From contig JACKHW010000009.1 in the NCBI GenBank assembly GCA_020638795.1, forward strand, positions 1 to 64,000: a stretch of DNA of 64,000 nucleotides, read 5' to 3'. This document shows, one piece after another, positions 16,876-25,942 of this stretch. The position numbers and the translations under genes are program-made. Under the pieces are notes generated by a model. The model was not told the DNA's origin. It searched no databases and worked only from the letters and a program-made list of their open reading frames with translations. Positions within the stretch are counted from its first letter, which is position 1; each line of letters starts with the position of its first letter. The stretch is from Planctomycetota bacterium. Its GTDB lineage: Bacteria > Planctomycetota > UBA1135 > GCA-002748355.

Positions 16876-17823
16876 CTATCGATCGCGTGCCTCACTCGCG
16901 AGTGCTGCGAGCACCAGCGCGGATTGAGCGGCGTGATCGTCGAGTGCAGACGGCTCGATTCGTAAGCCTACGGTGGACAGTGCGAGCGCTTCTCGGTGCA
17001 CGACCTGCAGCGCGGGCTCGATGAAGAGTTCGGGGTAGGCTCGCCCGATCGTACCCAGCACGAACAGCTCGGGCTCCAGCACGTCGACTAGCATCGCCAT
17101 GAGTTGGCCGAGTCGAGCACCGGCACGGTCCGTCGCGCGTCGCGCGACTTCGTCGCCGCGCTGCGCGGCTGCGCAGAGCGCCTTGGCGTCGACAGACGCG
17201 ATCTCGAAGAGCTCAGTCGCCTCGCCACGTTGTCGAGCGATCCGCACCTCTTCGGCAGCAAGCTGCGCAAGACCGGGTCCGCTCAGGAATCCTTCGACCG
17301 ACCCGCGCTTGCCGAATCCGATCGGCCCTTCGTCCGCGAGTCGGAGATGACCGATCTCCCCTGCAAACCCGCGCCGGCCTTCGTAGGGCCGACCGTCGAG
17401 CACGAGCCCGGCACCCATCCCCGTGCTCATCGTGAAGAACACGAGCGTGGAGACCGAGCGGCCTGCCCCCCATCGGTGTTCGGCGATCGCGAGCGCGTTG
17501 GCATCGTTCATGGCCAAGAACGGAACTCCAGTACCATGGGACGAGAGCCACGACCCGAGCTCGAAGCCGTGCCAGCGCGGCATGTTCGGTGGCTTCTCGA
17601 AGGCCTGCGTCGTTCGAAAGAAGGGTCCAGGACACGTCACTCCGAGTGCCGCGATCGCGCCGCCTGCCAAGAGACGGTTCCGGGCCTCGGTGAGCAACGC
17701 CCCCGGCGACGCTCCGGGATCGGTCGCGAAACTCTCAGACCAATGCACCTGCCCCTCCGCGTCACCGCGGCAGACCAGGATCTTCGTGCCACCGATGTCG
17801 ATTCCGCCGAGGGGTGCCGTCAT
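16876..17823 (-). CDS. ROK-family sugar kinase
   Basis: A 315-residue ROK protein. The start at 17823 places GGIDIGGTKILVCRG (phosphate-binding loop) at the N-terminus. Then come ALGVTCPGPF, LAMNDANALAIAEHRWGAG with the catalytic Asp, TMSTGMGAGLVLDGRPYEG and the ROK signature FAGEIGHLRL. The zinc-binding C-x-C-G-x-x-G-C that normally follows is absent; the equivalent stretch reads GPIGFGKRGSVEGF. There is no N-terminal helix-turn-helix, so it is a kinase rather than a repressor. It is likely a glucokinase or other hexokinase, with substrate unproven. It is divergent from the KaiC-like gene, with 114 bp between. Confidence 0.87.
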   Translation of the reverse strand: MTAPLGGIDIGGTKILVCRGDAEGQVHWSESFATDPGASPGALLTEARNRLLAGGAIAALGVTCPGPFFRTTQAFEKPPNMPRWHGFELGSWLSSHGTGVPFLAMNDANALAIAEHRWGAGRSVSTLVFFTMSTGMGAGLVLDGRPYEGRRGFAGEIGHLRLADEGPIGFGKRGSVEGFLSGPGLAQLAAEEVRIARQRGEATELFEIASVDAKALCAAAQRGDEVARRATDRAGARLGQLMAMLVDVLEPELFVLGTIGRAYPELFIEPALQVVHREALALSTVGLRIEPSALDDHAAQSALVLAALASEARDR

Positions 17824-17937
17824 GTCGCCAGGATAGATCGTAGGGGTCGAATCGCAGGAGCCCTTCCGCCACGAGCCTCGGCAGAACGAGAAAACTGCGC
17901 GCCATCGCACCCCCTTCCGCGTACCTTCTGACGAACC

Positions 17938-19557
17938 GTGTTCGAAACACTGACGACTGGTATCGATGGCCTTGACGCGATCCTCGGCAGCGGCATCCGC
18001 TATCCCGAGGGCACGGCGGCATTCTTGTTCATCACCGGCGAAACCGGAACCGGCAAGACCCTTCTCGGTCTCGAGTTGCTCACGCGCGCGTTCTGGAGCG
18101 ACGATCATGGCGGGAGGACCTATCTCTTCTACTCGGTCGAACAGTCACCGTCGGACATCCACAAGAAGCTCGAGTTCGACTTCGGCCGCTACTTCGGGGC
18201 GCCACGTCCCGTGCGATTGGTGGAGAGTGACAATCCGTCCAAGTACTGTCTCGAGGTCGACGCGTCGTCGGGCGGCACGAATCGCCTCGTACTGACGCAC
18301 GCCCATTCGGCCTTGCCGGCAGCGAAGGGCTTTCCGATCGACATCGAGTGGATCCAAGCCGAGATCGGCAATTACGGGCGGGTCGAGGACGTCGGCATGG
18401 TGTGCATCGACAATGTCGGCTTGCTGCTCAACGACCTCGAGTACTTCGAGAAGCGCGCGGCCTTGCTCGAGGCACGGAAGCTCCTCATGCACAACCGAAT
18501 CCACGGCATCTTCATCCAAGAGGAGTCGGATGGTGCGATGCGGTTTCCCAGCGCCGAAGAACTGTCGACGGACGTCCTGATTCGACTCGGCTTCGAGGAC
18601 TCCGCACGGTTCAAGTCCCGCTCGATCGAGATCCTCAAGGCGCGCCATCAGTACTACTACCGCGGTCGCCACCACTTCTCGATCGCCGGTAAGGGCGTCA
18701 ACCGCTCGCTCTACCTCGGCGCACGCAGTGAACGCGGACCAGGAACGCACATCTATCCGTCGCTCGCCGCGCAGCTCTCGCTCGCGCGCGACGAGTCCCA
18801 ACTTCGCGTTCCGCCCCGCGGCCGTGACGCGATCGAAATCGGTCCACCCGAAGTGCGCGAGGCGTACCGAAACGGCACGGCACCGGGTCGGCTGAGTTCG
18901 ACAGTCGTGCTCGCCGAGCCTGGCACTCGCTACACGGGCTATGCACTCAACTGGCTCGCCCGCGGCGCCGAGGTCGGAAAGGCCGGCCTCCTCGTTTCGA
19001 CGAAGGAGGACGAGGACGCCATCCTGCGCATCTGTGAAAACCGCGAATCCCTGCAACCGCTCCTGACTGCCGCGACGCCAAAGGCGGCTGCGAGTAACGC
19101 CGATGAGCGGCGACAGCTCTCACCGCTCTTCCGGCTCCTCTACTTGCACCCGGAGTTCTTGTCCGCAGGCAAGTTCACGTCGGACATCATTCGCATGTGC
19201 GAGCCTGGCGACCCGACGCAGCAAGGGCATCCTGAACCACGCATCGAACGACTCGCGTTCGACAACGTGCACAACCTGCACCGACGCTTCCCTCTCCTCG
19301 AGGGTCAGGACTTCCTGATCCCCGCGCTGCTCGACCTCTTGCGGTATCGCAGCGTGACCCCGCTGTTCATCGATCACGTGCCGAGCAGTCACGAGACAGG
19401 AGAATTGGAAATGGACCCGTCTCAGATGCTGTCGACGTTCGACAACGTTCTCCATCTCTTCCTTCGCGACAAGAACGGAGTGCCGAAGAACCACGTTCGT
19501 ATCCTCAAGTCGGTGGGCAACGACTTCGATACTCGCGCCTTTCAAGTCACGCTCTGA
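17938..19557 (+). CDS. KaiC/RadA-like RecA-fold ATPase
   Basis: A 539-residue protein with a KaiC-type start: TLTTGIDGLDAILGSGI, Walker A GETGTGKT (34-41), YLFYSVEQSPSDI and the Walker B-like GMVCIDNVGLLL. A second domain begins about residue 320 (VVLAEPGTRYTGYALNWLARG, LLVSTKEDEDAI, later PLFIDHVPSS); its P-loop position reads EPGTRYTG, so it cannot bind nucleotide in the standard way. GTG is the assigned start. No KaiA or KaiB is visible. KaiC relatives outside cyanobacteria act in signalling or as clock-like ATPases. The phosphofructokinase gene follows after 33 bp, so the two are probably co-expressed. Confidence 0.85.
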   Translation: MFETLTTGIDGLDAILGSGIRYPEGTAAFLFITGETGTGKTLLGLELLTRAFWSDDHGGRTYLFYSVEQSPSDIHKKLEFDFGRYFGAPRPVRLVESDNPSKYCLEVDASSGGTNRLVLTHAHSALPAAKGFPIDIEWIQAEIGNYGRVEDVGMVCIDNVGLLLNDLEYFEKRAALLEARKLLMHNRIHGIFIQEESDGAMRFPSAEELSTDVLIRLGFEDSARFKSRSIEILKARHQYYYRGRHHFSIAGKGVNRSLYLGARSERGPGTHIYPSLAAQLSLARDESQLRVPPRGRDAIEIGPPEVREAYRNGTAPGRLSSTVVLAEPGTRYTGYALNWLARGAEVGKAGLLVSTKEDEDAILRICENRESLQPLLTAATPKAAASNADERRQLSPLFRLLYLHPEFLSAGKFTSDIIRMCEPGDPTQQGHPEPRIERLAFDNVHNLHRRFPLLEGQDFLIPALLDLLRYRSVTPLFIDHVPSSHETGELEMDPSQMLSTFDNVLHLFLRDKNGVPKNHVRILKSVGNDFDTRAFQVTL

Positions 19558-19590
19558 GCACGGAAATCGGGCATCACGCCATAGGGACAC

Positions 19591-20907
19591 ATGGAAGAAA
19601 GACAACCGACGGTCGGCATCTTCGTCGGAGGCGGACCGGCTCCGGGCATCAACGGCGTGATCGCGGCGGCGACGATCGAGGCGCGCAATCGCGCCTGGCG
19701 CGTGCTCGGACTCTACGACGGGCTTTCGTGGCTCGCAGAGGGGATCACGACGCAAACTCGGAACCTACGCATCCGCGACGTCTCGCGGATCCACGGTACA
19801 GGTGGCTCGATCTTGCGAGTTTCGCGTCGCGGGAACGTGCACGAACCCGAGATCCGCAAGCGCGTGCTCGCTGGAATCAAACGACTGGGTATCGACGCGC
19901 TGATTTCGATCGGTGGTGATGGCACGGCGAGTGCCGCCGCCGCACTCGCGCGCGAAGGCGATGGCCTGCGCGTCATCCACGTGCCCAAGACGATCGACAA
20001 CGACTTACCGATTCCTGGCGGCTTCTCGACCTTCGGCTTCCAAACGGCTCGCCACATCGGCGTCGAACTCGTCGAACACTTGATGGAGGACGCAAAAACG
20101 ACAGGACGCTGGTATCTCGTCATCACGATGGGGCGCGACGCCGGTCACCTCGCGATGGGAATCGGCAAAGCGGCCGGAGCGACGGTGACCGTCATCCCCG
20201 AAGAGTTCGACAGCCCACGTATCGGCATCGAGGACCTGGCACTGCCGATCGAAGGCGCGATCATCCGTCGCTTGTCCGAAGGACGCCGGGACGGCGTAGT
20301 CGTCCTCGCCGAAGGGCTCGCACGGAAGATCGATCCCGCGACGATCGTCGACGAAACGTGCGTCCAGCGAGACAACCAGGGAAACCTACGTTTGTCGGAC
20401 TTGCCGCTCGGCAACGTGCTGCGATCGCACCTCAACAAGACTCTCGAAGCGCGCGGCATCGACATCAACATGACGACGAAGGTCATCGGCTACGAACTTC
20501 GTTGCGCACCGCCGATCCCGTTCGATACCGAGTACACGCGCGAACTCGGGTTCGCCGCGATGCGAGCCGTGCGCAAGGAAACGCCGAGCGGAGTCGTCTG
20601 CCGCATCGATGGCCGTATCCAAGTCGTGCCCTTCGCGGACATGATCGATCCCGCGACCGGACGGATGCCGATCCGCATGGTCGACACGCAATCCGAAAGC
20701 TACATGGTCGCCGCGCGCTACCAGATCCGCTTGCGCAAGAGCGACCTCGATGATCCCGAACGTCGCGCTCGCCTGGCCTTGGCTTCGGGTCTCGACGAGG
20801 CTTCCCTCGTCAAGCGCTTCCAGACGATCGCGGTCAAGGACCACTGGTTCGGCGAAGAAGCCCATGAGGGCCTTCGTGACGACGGCGACGGGACATCCCG
20901 GGCATAG
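19591..20907 (+). CDS. pfkA: 6-phosphofructokinase
   Basis: A 438-residue phosphofructokinase that phosphorylates fructose 6-phosphate. Motifs: GGGPAPGINGVI (14-24), GGDGTASAAAAL (108-), VPKTIDNDLP (131-140), FQTARH and MGRDAGHLAMGIG. The pair Gly in GGDG and Lys in PKTIDND is a mixed state: Gly at the first site favours ATP, while pyrophosphate enzymes have Asp there and Lys at the second. Plant-type ATP enzymes share this mixed pair, so ATP is the likelier donor. At 438 residues it is longer than E. coli PfkA (320), in keeping with the longer subgroup. It follows the KaiC-like gene closely. Confidence 0.93.
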   Translation: MEERQPTVGIFVGGGPAPGINGVIAAATIEARNRAWRVLGLYDGLSWLAEGITTQTRNLRIRDVSRIHGTGGSILRVSRRGNVHEPEIRKRVLAGIKRLGIDALISIGGDGTASAAAALAREGDGLRVIHVPKTIDNDLPIPGGFSTFGFQTARHIGVELVEHLMEDAKTTGRWYLVITMGRDAGHLAMGIGKAAGATVTVIPEEFDSPRIGIEDLALPIEGAIIRRLSEGRRDGVVVLAEGLARKIDPATIVDETCVQRDNQGNLRLSDLPLGNVLRSHLNKTLEARGIDINMTTKVIGYELRCAPPIPFDTEYTRELGFAAMRAVRKETPSGVVCRIDGRIQVVPFADMIDPATGRMPIRMVDTQSESYMVAARYQIRLRKSDLDDPERRARLALASGLDEASLVKRFQTIAVKDHWFGEEAHEGLRDDGDGTSRA

Positions 20908-20977
20908 CTCCCCGGATGACGGTGGGGGCAATCTCGCCGTCGCGCCGTTCGGGAGGGCACGACCGCGCTTCTGGCGA

Positions 20978-20983
20978 TACACT
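20978..20983 (+). promoter_or_regulatory. Possible -10 box (TACACT)
   Basis: TACACT lies 80 nt upstream of the secreted-protein start at 21063. The same hexamer precedes the related gene at 25943. No convincing -35 is visible at 17 bp. Confidence 0.25.
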
Positions 20984-21062
20984 GCGTAGCGCATGTATGG
21001 CCCGCACGATTTTGCACGATCGCCGGGCTGTCGGACATTCGTTCCCCTCTCGAGAACCAGCC

Positions 21063-22082
21063 ATGAAGCACAGTCTCACGATCGCGACCGGTCTATTGGC
21101 CGCAGCCGTGCTCCTTCCCCGCACGATCCAAGCACAACATCCGGTGTCGGTTCCGGAAATGTACACCGGCTCGTTCGGCCAGAGTGCGAACAGTCTCCCG
21201 CTCGGAAGAACCAAGGGATTCATCCAGTACTACATCGAAGGCGCTCACATCGGACTGCGTTCACCGCTCGTCACGCAGATCGGCTGGCGGCGGGCCACGA
21301 GCCAAACGTCGTCGCCTGCAGTGACGATGATGCTCGAGATCATCATTGGCCCGACGACGGCAACGTTCTCGACGCTGAACAAGGTGTTCGCGTCCAACTT
21401 CAACGGCACGCCAACGACGTTCCTCGGCCTCAAGGGAGTCAACTTCCCGGCGTACACGTCGGCCACGACGGATCCTGACGTGCCCGGTGTGTGGATTCGC
21501 GGCGACCGCCCCTACATTCACACGATAGGATCGTCGATCATCATCCAGGTCGACAACCAAACGTCCGCGACTGCCGGTACGCAAACGGGATGGCTCTGTG
21601 ACTCGATTCCGTCGACCTCGGGCCTGGTCCGTACGAGCGATGCGAGCTGCGGTGGCACCCTGTCGACGAGCTATGTCAACAACGCGGTCACCTTGGGGGT
21701 TACCGGAGCGAAGCCACAACTCCCGATCGTCTACCTGCTCGGTCTGCACCTCGCTGCGCCCATCGACTTCGGTTCGATCTTCGGTCCCAACTGCACGGCC
21801 GTCGTGCTGCCTGACATCACGATCGGCACCGCTGCCGACGCGAGTGGCAGCCACTCGTTCAGCTTCCCACTCGCGGCGCCGACGACCGACACGCTCGTGG
21901 TCCACTTCCAAGCGATCCACTTCCACCCGACCGGCAACAACATCGTGACGACCAATGCGACGCACCTGTCGCTCGGTAGCGCTGGAATGTGCAACTACCT
22001 CTACAACTGGACGACGTTCACGACCACCGCGCAGTACGGCCCGTACACGACCAACCGCGGCCCCGTGCACCTGCTCCGCTGA
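21063..22082 (+). CDS. Secreted protein of a local paralogous family (member 1)
   Basis: A 339-residue protein with a clear signal peptide (SLTIATGLLAAAVLLPRTIQAQ). The mature part looks like an all-beta protein: LVTQIGWRRA, NKVFASNFN, LKGVNFPAYTS, WIRGDRPYIHT, and a pair of Cys (GWLCDS, DASCGG). Together with the proteins at 25943 and 34205 it shares signal peptide, an early I..[LVI].[WF]R segment and a V-N-[FIY]-P motif about 100 residues in. Function unknown; probably an envelope or exported protein. ATG 21063 is chosen because the frame upstream has no signal character. Confidence 0.75.
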   Translation: MKHSLTIATGLLAAAVLLPRTIQAQHPVSVPEMYTGSFGQSANSLPLGRTKGFIQYYIEGAHIGLRSPLVTQIGWRRATSQTSSPAVTMMLEIIIGPTTATFSTLNKVFASNFNGTPTTFLGLKGVNFPAYTSATTDPDVPGVWIRGDRPYIHTIGSSIIIQVDNQTSATAGTQTGWLCDSIPSTSGLVRTSDASCGGTLSTSYVNNAVTLGVTGAKPQLPIVYLLGLHLAAPIDFGSIFGPNCTAVVLPDITIGTAADASGSHSFSFPLAAPTTDTLVVHFQAIHFHPTGNNIVTTNATHLSLGSAGMCNYLYNWTTFTTTAQYGPYTTNRGPVHLLR

Positions 22083-22103
22083 TCGCGGACCTCGGTCGAT
22101 CCA

Positions 22104-23513
22104 TCAGCGCGCAGCGCGGCCGGTGAAGACCAGCGCCGCCTGCGAATACTGCAGTGTGCCTTCGACGCGCCGCGAACCGATGGCTGCGTCGAAGGCCGGG
22201 ATCGCGCCTGGAACGCAGTCGAGCCAACCATTCGCAACCAGAGCGGGTGCCGGCTCGTCACGCGACTTCATGCCGACGAACTCGAGTGCGAGTTCGCTCG
22301 CGCCGCCTGTCGCGAGAGCAGCGCGGTCGCGCCCGAGCAGCACCTTCCACGAGAAGCCGAACATCCGACGCTCGAACGTCAGGACACTGCTGTCTTCCGG
22401 CATCGGCTGCGGCGCGGCTCCGGTCATCTCGGTGAAGCCTGCGATGAGTTCGTTGCGATCGAGAACGGTCGCGACCGCACAGATGTCGAGTCGACCGCCT
22501 TTCTGCCCGACGATGATTCCCCATTCGTGATCGAGTGTATTCCAGAACGCGCGCGTCAAGACCTTGCCGAGGCGTAGCGCTCGAAGGGCTTCGATCGGAT
22601 TCACGTCGAAGCCCAGTCCCGCGCTGATTCCGAACGCCGCCCCGGCACTGTCGATCAGGACGCCAGGGTCGACACGGAGGATCATCGCGAGCGTCGGATC
22701 TTCTCGCCGCAAGACACGACGCATGGCTGGCTCGAGACGCAGCTTCGCCGGCTCGACCGCCAGAGCCTTCGCGATCCCGACGGGTGTTCTCGCGAGCACG
22801 CTCGCCAGCGCGATGTCGATTTCCGCGCCGTCGGTGCCACTCGCGGTCAGCCGGAGACCGAGACTGCGAAAACTCGTCATCCCCGGAACGTGTTGCAAGA
22901 ACCGCAGGATTCCCTCGGGCGCGTCGACGATCATCGCCCGTGCTTCGGCAAGATCGCAAACGCAGAGCACACCGACTCCGACTCCGCGAGTGCCGGCACC
23001 CGAACGCTTCGGAAGCGGAAACGCCTGCGCGAGACTCTGAAACCACACCTCGCCATCGAGCGTCGCCTTCGGCGGCTCGTAACTATCAGGCCACCGACGC
23101 GGCGTGATCGTGTGCGCGTCAACGCCACCGGCGTTGTCATCTGCGAGGCAATACGATTCGGGCAACGCCTCGATGATTGCACGATGTCGATCGCCATCGG
23201 TGCGCACGATCGCCGAAGCGACGAGACGCCGCTCGGCCTTACGGTCGAACGGTGCGAGGAGGGCACCACGACCGGCCCCTGCGGAGAACATCGCCTGGGC
23301 CCCTGCGAGCGGAAGTCGCGCGAGCGCCGCACGCACGCCACTCGGCATGGCATCGTCCCATGTGACCGCGGCCCACGAGTTCGCCGGAGAACCTCCGACG
23401 CCGAACAACGATCGATCGGACGCCGTCTTCGAACACGCACTCACGCCCCATGCGATCGCGGCATAGACGATCGCGATGAAGCACCGCGCCTGCAGCCCTC
23501 TGCGAGAACTCAA
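22104..23513 (-). CDS. Putative lipoprotein of unknown function
   Basis: About 469 residues. The start is taken as TTG 23513, which overlaps the pepA stop as TTGA and gives a lipoprotein signal (ARCFIAIVYAAIAWGVSACS). No ATG gives a sensible N-terminus. The protein repeatedly scores residuals of a substrate-like fold (LTASGTDGAEIDIALASVLA, RLDICAVATVLDRNELIAGF, RMFGFSWKVLLGRDRAALATGG) reminiscent of planctomycete DUF3352-type envelope proteins, but I cannot confirm that. Coupling to the leucyl aminopeptidase suggests one transcript. It is convergent with the secreted protein at 21063, 21 bp away. Confidence 0.65.
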   Translation of the reverse strand: MSSRRGLQARCFIAIVYAAIAWGVSACSKTASDRSLFGVGGSPANSWAAVTWDDAMPSGVRAALARLPLAGAQAMFSAGAGRGALLAPFDRKAERRLVASAIVRTDGDRHRAIIEALPESYCLADDNAGGVDAHTITPRRWPDSYEPPKATLDGEVWFQSLAQAFPLPKRSGAGTRGVGVGVLCVCDLAEARAMIVDAPEGILRFLQHVPGMTSFRSLGLRLTASGTDGAEIDIALASVLARTPVGIAKALAVEPAKLRLEPAMRRVLRREDPTLAMILRVDPGVLIDSAGAAFGISAGLGFDVNPIEALRALRLGKVLTRAFWNTLDHEWGIIVGQKGGRLDICAVATVLDRNELIAGFTEMTGAAPQPMPEDSSVLTFERRMFGFSWKVLLGRDRAALATGGASELALEFVGMKSRDEPAPALVANGWLDCVPGAIPAFDAAIGSRRVEGTLQYSQAALVFTGRAAR

Positions 23514-25039
23514 CGGGAACCGACCCACTCGATCAGGACGCGCACGCCGGCGCCCGATCCTCCGCTCTGGTAGTAGTCCTTGGCTTTTTGATTCCACGCC
23601 GTACCTGCGATGTCGAGGTGCACCCATGGCGTATCCCCGACGAAATACGAAAGGAACGCGCCGCCAGCCGTGCTTCCGTTGCCATCCTTCGGCGAGTTGA
23701 TGTTCTTGAGATCGGCGTAGGTGCCCTTCATCTGCTCCTTGTGCACGTCGAGGAGCGGCAACTGCCAACAGGGATCATCGGCGCGTCTCCCGGCATCGAT
23801 GACTTCGTCGATGAGCTTCTGATCGTTCCCCATCGCTCCACTCAGTTCGTGGCCGAGCGCAACGATGCAAGCGCCGGTCAAGGTCGCGAGATCGACGCAG
23901 GCATCCGGCTTGTAGGTCTTGATGGCCCATGCAAGGGCATCGCACAGAATGAGACGTCCCTCGGCGTCGGTGTTGAGCACCTCGATCGTCGTGCCGTTGC
24001 ACGCGGTCACGATGTCTCCGGGCTTGTTCGCGTTGCCGTCCGGTAGGTTCTCACTCGCCGGAACGACACCGATCACGCGATGCTTCGGCGTGACCGCACC
24101 ACTCTGGATCGCATGGAAGAGTCCGAGGACCGCGACGCCGCCGCACTTGTCGTAGCGCATCTCGTCCATGCTCGCCGACGGCTTGAGGCTGATACCGCCC
24201 GCGTCGAACGTGAGTCCCTTGCCGACGACGAGCAGCGTCTGCTGCTTGCCTTTCTTGGTGCCGCGTCTCGAGGTGGCGCCTCCGGACGCCTTCGGGGTGT
24301 ACTCGAGCACGATCATGCGTGCTTCTTCCGACGAGCCGCGGCTCACGGACAGGAGCGACCCCATACCGAGTTTGTCCATCTGCGCTTCGGTCAGCGCCTT
24401 GTAGCGGATCGACGGCCCAGAGAGCTTCTTCGCTTCGGCGGCCAACTTCGTCGGCGTGATCAAGTTGCCGGCGCGATTCGCGAGATCCCGGGCATAGCAC
24501 GTCGAGGCGCCCCGAAGCGCGCCGTCGTCGAGGCCGTGCGCGATGCCCGCGCGCAACTTGCCTGCACCTGCCGCAACCAAGACACTCTTGGTCGCGGCGG
24601 GATCGCGCTTCTTCCCACTCGGAGCGACGTAGGTGTACGCACCGAGGACGATGCCTTCACCGATGGCGCGCCCGATGTGCACGTCTTCGAGATGCTTGCA
24701 CGCATCGAGTAGCGAATCGTCGAGACCGAGGACACAGTCCTTCGCCTTGACCTTCTTCGCGTGCTGCACCGCGATTGCCGCGACTTGGCGGAGGCGTTCG
24801 GTCGTCGGTGCATCGCCGGCCGAGACCAACAACAGGCGCTTGGAATTCGCATTCCCCGCAGGGTAGAGCGAACAAGTCGCGCGGAAGTCCGTCGGGACGT
24901 CGCCCGCGGACCGCGCGGCCTTCGCCGCATCCGTGTAACCGTCGGGGAAGGCGAGGCTCTTCGCATCGCCCGAGATCACGAGAACGAGGAGATCGGTCTT
25001 CGCCGCGGAGGCCGCGGTCGTCTTTGTCTTCACGTGCAT
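23510..25039 (-). CDS. pepA: Leucyl aminopeptidase (M17)
   Basis: A 509-residue cytosolic leucine aminopeptidase that removes N-terminal residues from peptides using two metal ions. The catalytic domain has VGKGLTFDAGGISLKPS, MRYDKCGGVAVLG, VVPASENLPDGNANKPGDIV and the family signature NTDAEGRLILCDAL (about 352-365), then TLTGACIVALG and VHLDIAGTAW. All metal ligands I can identify (Lys, Asp and Glu in these motifs) are present, so activity is expected. The length is normal for PepA. Its stop overlaps the downstream lipoprotein's TTG start. Confidence 0.95.
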   Translation of the reverse strand: MHVKTKTTAASAAKTDLLVLVISGDAKSLAFPDGYTDAAKAARSAGDVPTDFRATCSLYPAGNANSKRLLLVSAGDAPTTERLRQVAAIAVQHAKKVKAKDCVLGLDDSLLDACKHLEDVHIGRAIGEGIVLGAYTYVAPSGKKRDPAATKSVLVAAGAGKLRAGIAHGLDDGALRGASTCYARDLANRAGNLITPTKLAAEAKKLSGPSIRYKALTEAQMDKLGMGSLLSVSRGSSEEARMIVLEYTPKASGGATSRRGTKKGKQQTLLVVGKGLTFDAGGISLKPSASMDEMRYDKCGGVAVLGLFHAIQSGAVTPKHRVIGVVPASENLPDGNANKPGDIVTACNGTTIEVLNTDAEGRLILCDALAWAIKTYKPDACVDLATLTGACIVALGHELSGAMGNDQKLIDEVIDAGRRADDPCWQLPLLDVHKEQMKGTYADLKNINSPKDGNGSTAGGAFLSYFVGDTPWVHLDIAGTAWNQKAKDYYQSGGSGAGVRVLIEWVGSR

Positions 25040-25108
25040 GGCCCGTGAGCCTACCGGGCAAGCGTTGCATTCCCACGGGACAACTGTCGGTCTCCGTGCG
25101 ACGGACGA

Positions 25109-25804
25109 TCAACTCTCGATATCCGGCAGGTCGCCGACCCAGCGATGGTCGCGATCCTCGTAAGTCTCCTTCTTGAAGATCGGAACCTCGCGTTTGATGC
25201 GATCCATGACGTCCCGCGCGGCTTCGAATGACGGGCCTCGATGCGCGGCCCCGACGACAACGACGATACTGGCCTCCCCGATCGCGACCGGCCCCAGGCG
25301 ATGCACGACGTGGATTCGCCCGACGTCGTGGCGCATCACGGCCTCACGGAGGATTCCGAGCGCTTTCTCGACGGCCATCGGCTCATAGGCCTCGTACGCG
25401 AGTCCACGCACCGCTCGTCCATCATGGTGATCGCGTGTGACACCATGGAAGGTCACGATCGCCCCATCGTGATCGCGTCGCACTCGGTGCTCCAGGCTGC
25501 GCGGATCGATGCTCTTGTCCGTGAACGCGAACGATGTTCGAGGTACGTCGAGGTCGACGGAGTCATCGCCGCCACTGATCGCAGGCACGCAGGCGATCTC
25601 ATCCCCCTCGCTCAGTGGCGTGTCCTCGGACGCGTAGCCCCGGTTGCGCGCGAAGACGAACGGGATGCGCGCGACCTGAGGCCAGCGATCGACGAGCAGC
25701 GAGCGAACCGAGGCAAGCGTCGCGCCGTCTTCGAAGTCGAGTTCGAGGCGGCGGGTACCGGCGATTTCGGGCAAGGAGGCGAAGAGCAGGACGACGACGC
25801 GCAT
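25109..25804 (-). CDS. Fused molybdopterin synthase (MoaD-MoaE)
   Basis: A 231-residue fusion. The MoaD ubiquitin-like part (1-85; VVVLLFASLPEIAG ... ACVPAISGG) ends in the Gly-Gly that normally carries the thiocarboxylate. MoaE follows (about 95-231; GAIVTFHGVTRDHHDGRAV, LAYEAYEPMA, IHVVHRLGPVAIGEASIVVVV, RDVMDRIKREVPIFKKE), including the conserved Lys residues of the active site. Separate in most bacteria, the parts are fused in mycobacterial MoaX. Because Gly-Gly must be free to accept sulfur, cleavage after it is expected, as reported for MoaX. No other moa gene is in the window. Confidence 0.92.
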   Translation of the reverse strand: MRVVVLLFASLPEIAGTRRLELDFEDGATLASVRSLLVDRWPQVARIPFVFARNRGYASEDTPLSEGDEIACVPAISGGDDSVDLDVPRTSFAFTDKSIDPRSLEHRVRRDHDGAIVTFHGVTRDHHDGRAVRGLAYEAYEPMAVEKALGILREAVMRHDVGRIHVVHRLGPVAIGEASIVVVVGAAHRGPSFEAARDVMDRIKREVPIFKKETYEDRDHRWVGDLPDIES

Positions 25805-25896
25805 GGACCGATCATCGACCGATCGCGTCGGGAAAACCACCACGTCCACCGCACGCGGCGTGCACGACCCGTCGCCTGGTCCGAGGCTCGAGCTGC

Positions 25897-25902
25897 TACA
25901 CT
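25897..25902 (+). promoter_or_regulatory. Possible -10 box (TACACT)
   Basis: TACACT 40 nt upstream of ATG 25943, the same hexamer as before the paralogue at 21063. No clear -35. Confidence 0.25.
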
Positions 25903-25942
25903 ACGCACATCACTTCCTTCCCTTTCGCCAGGCCCAATCGAC

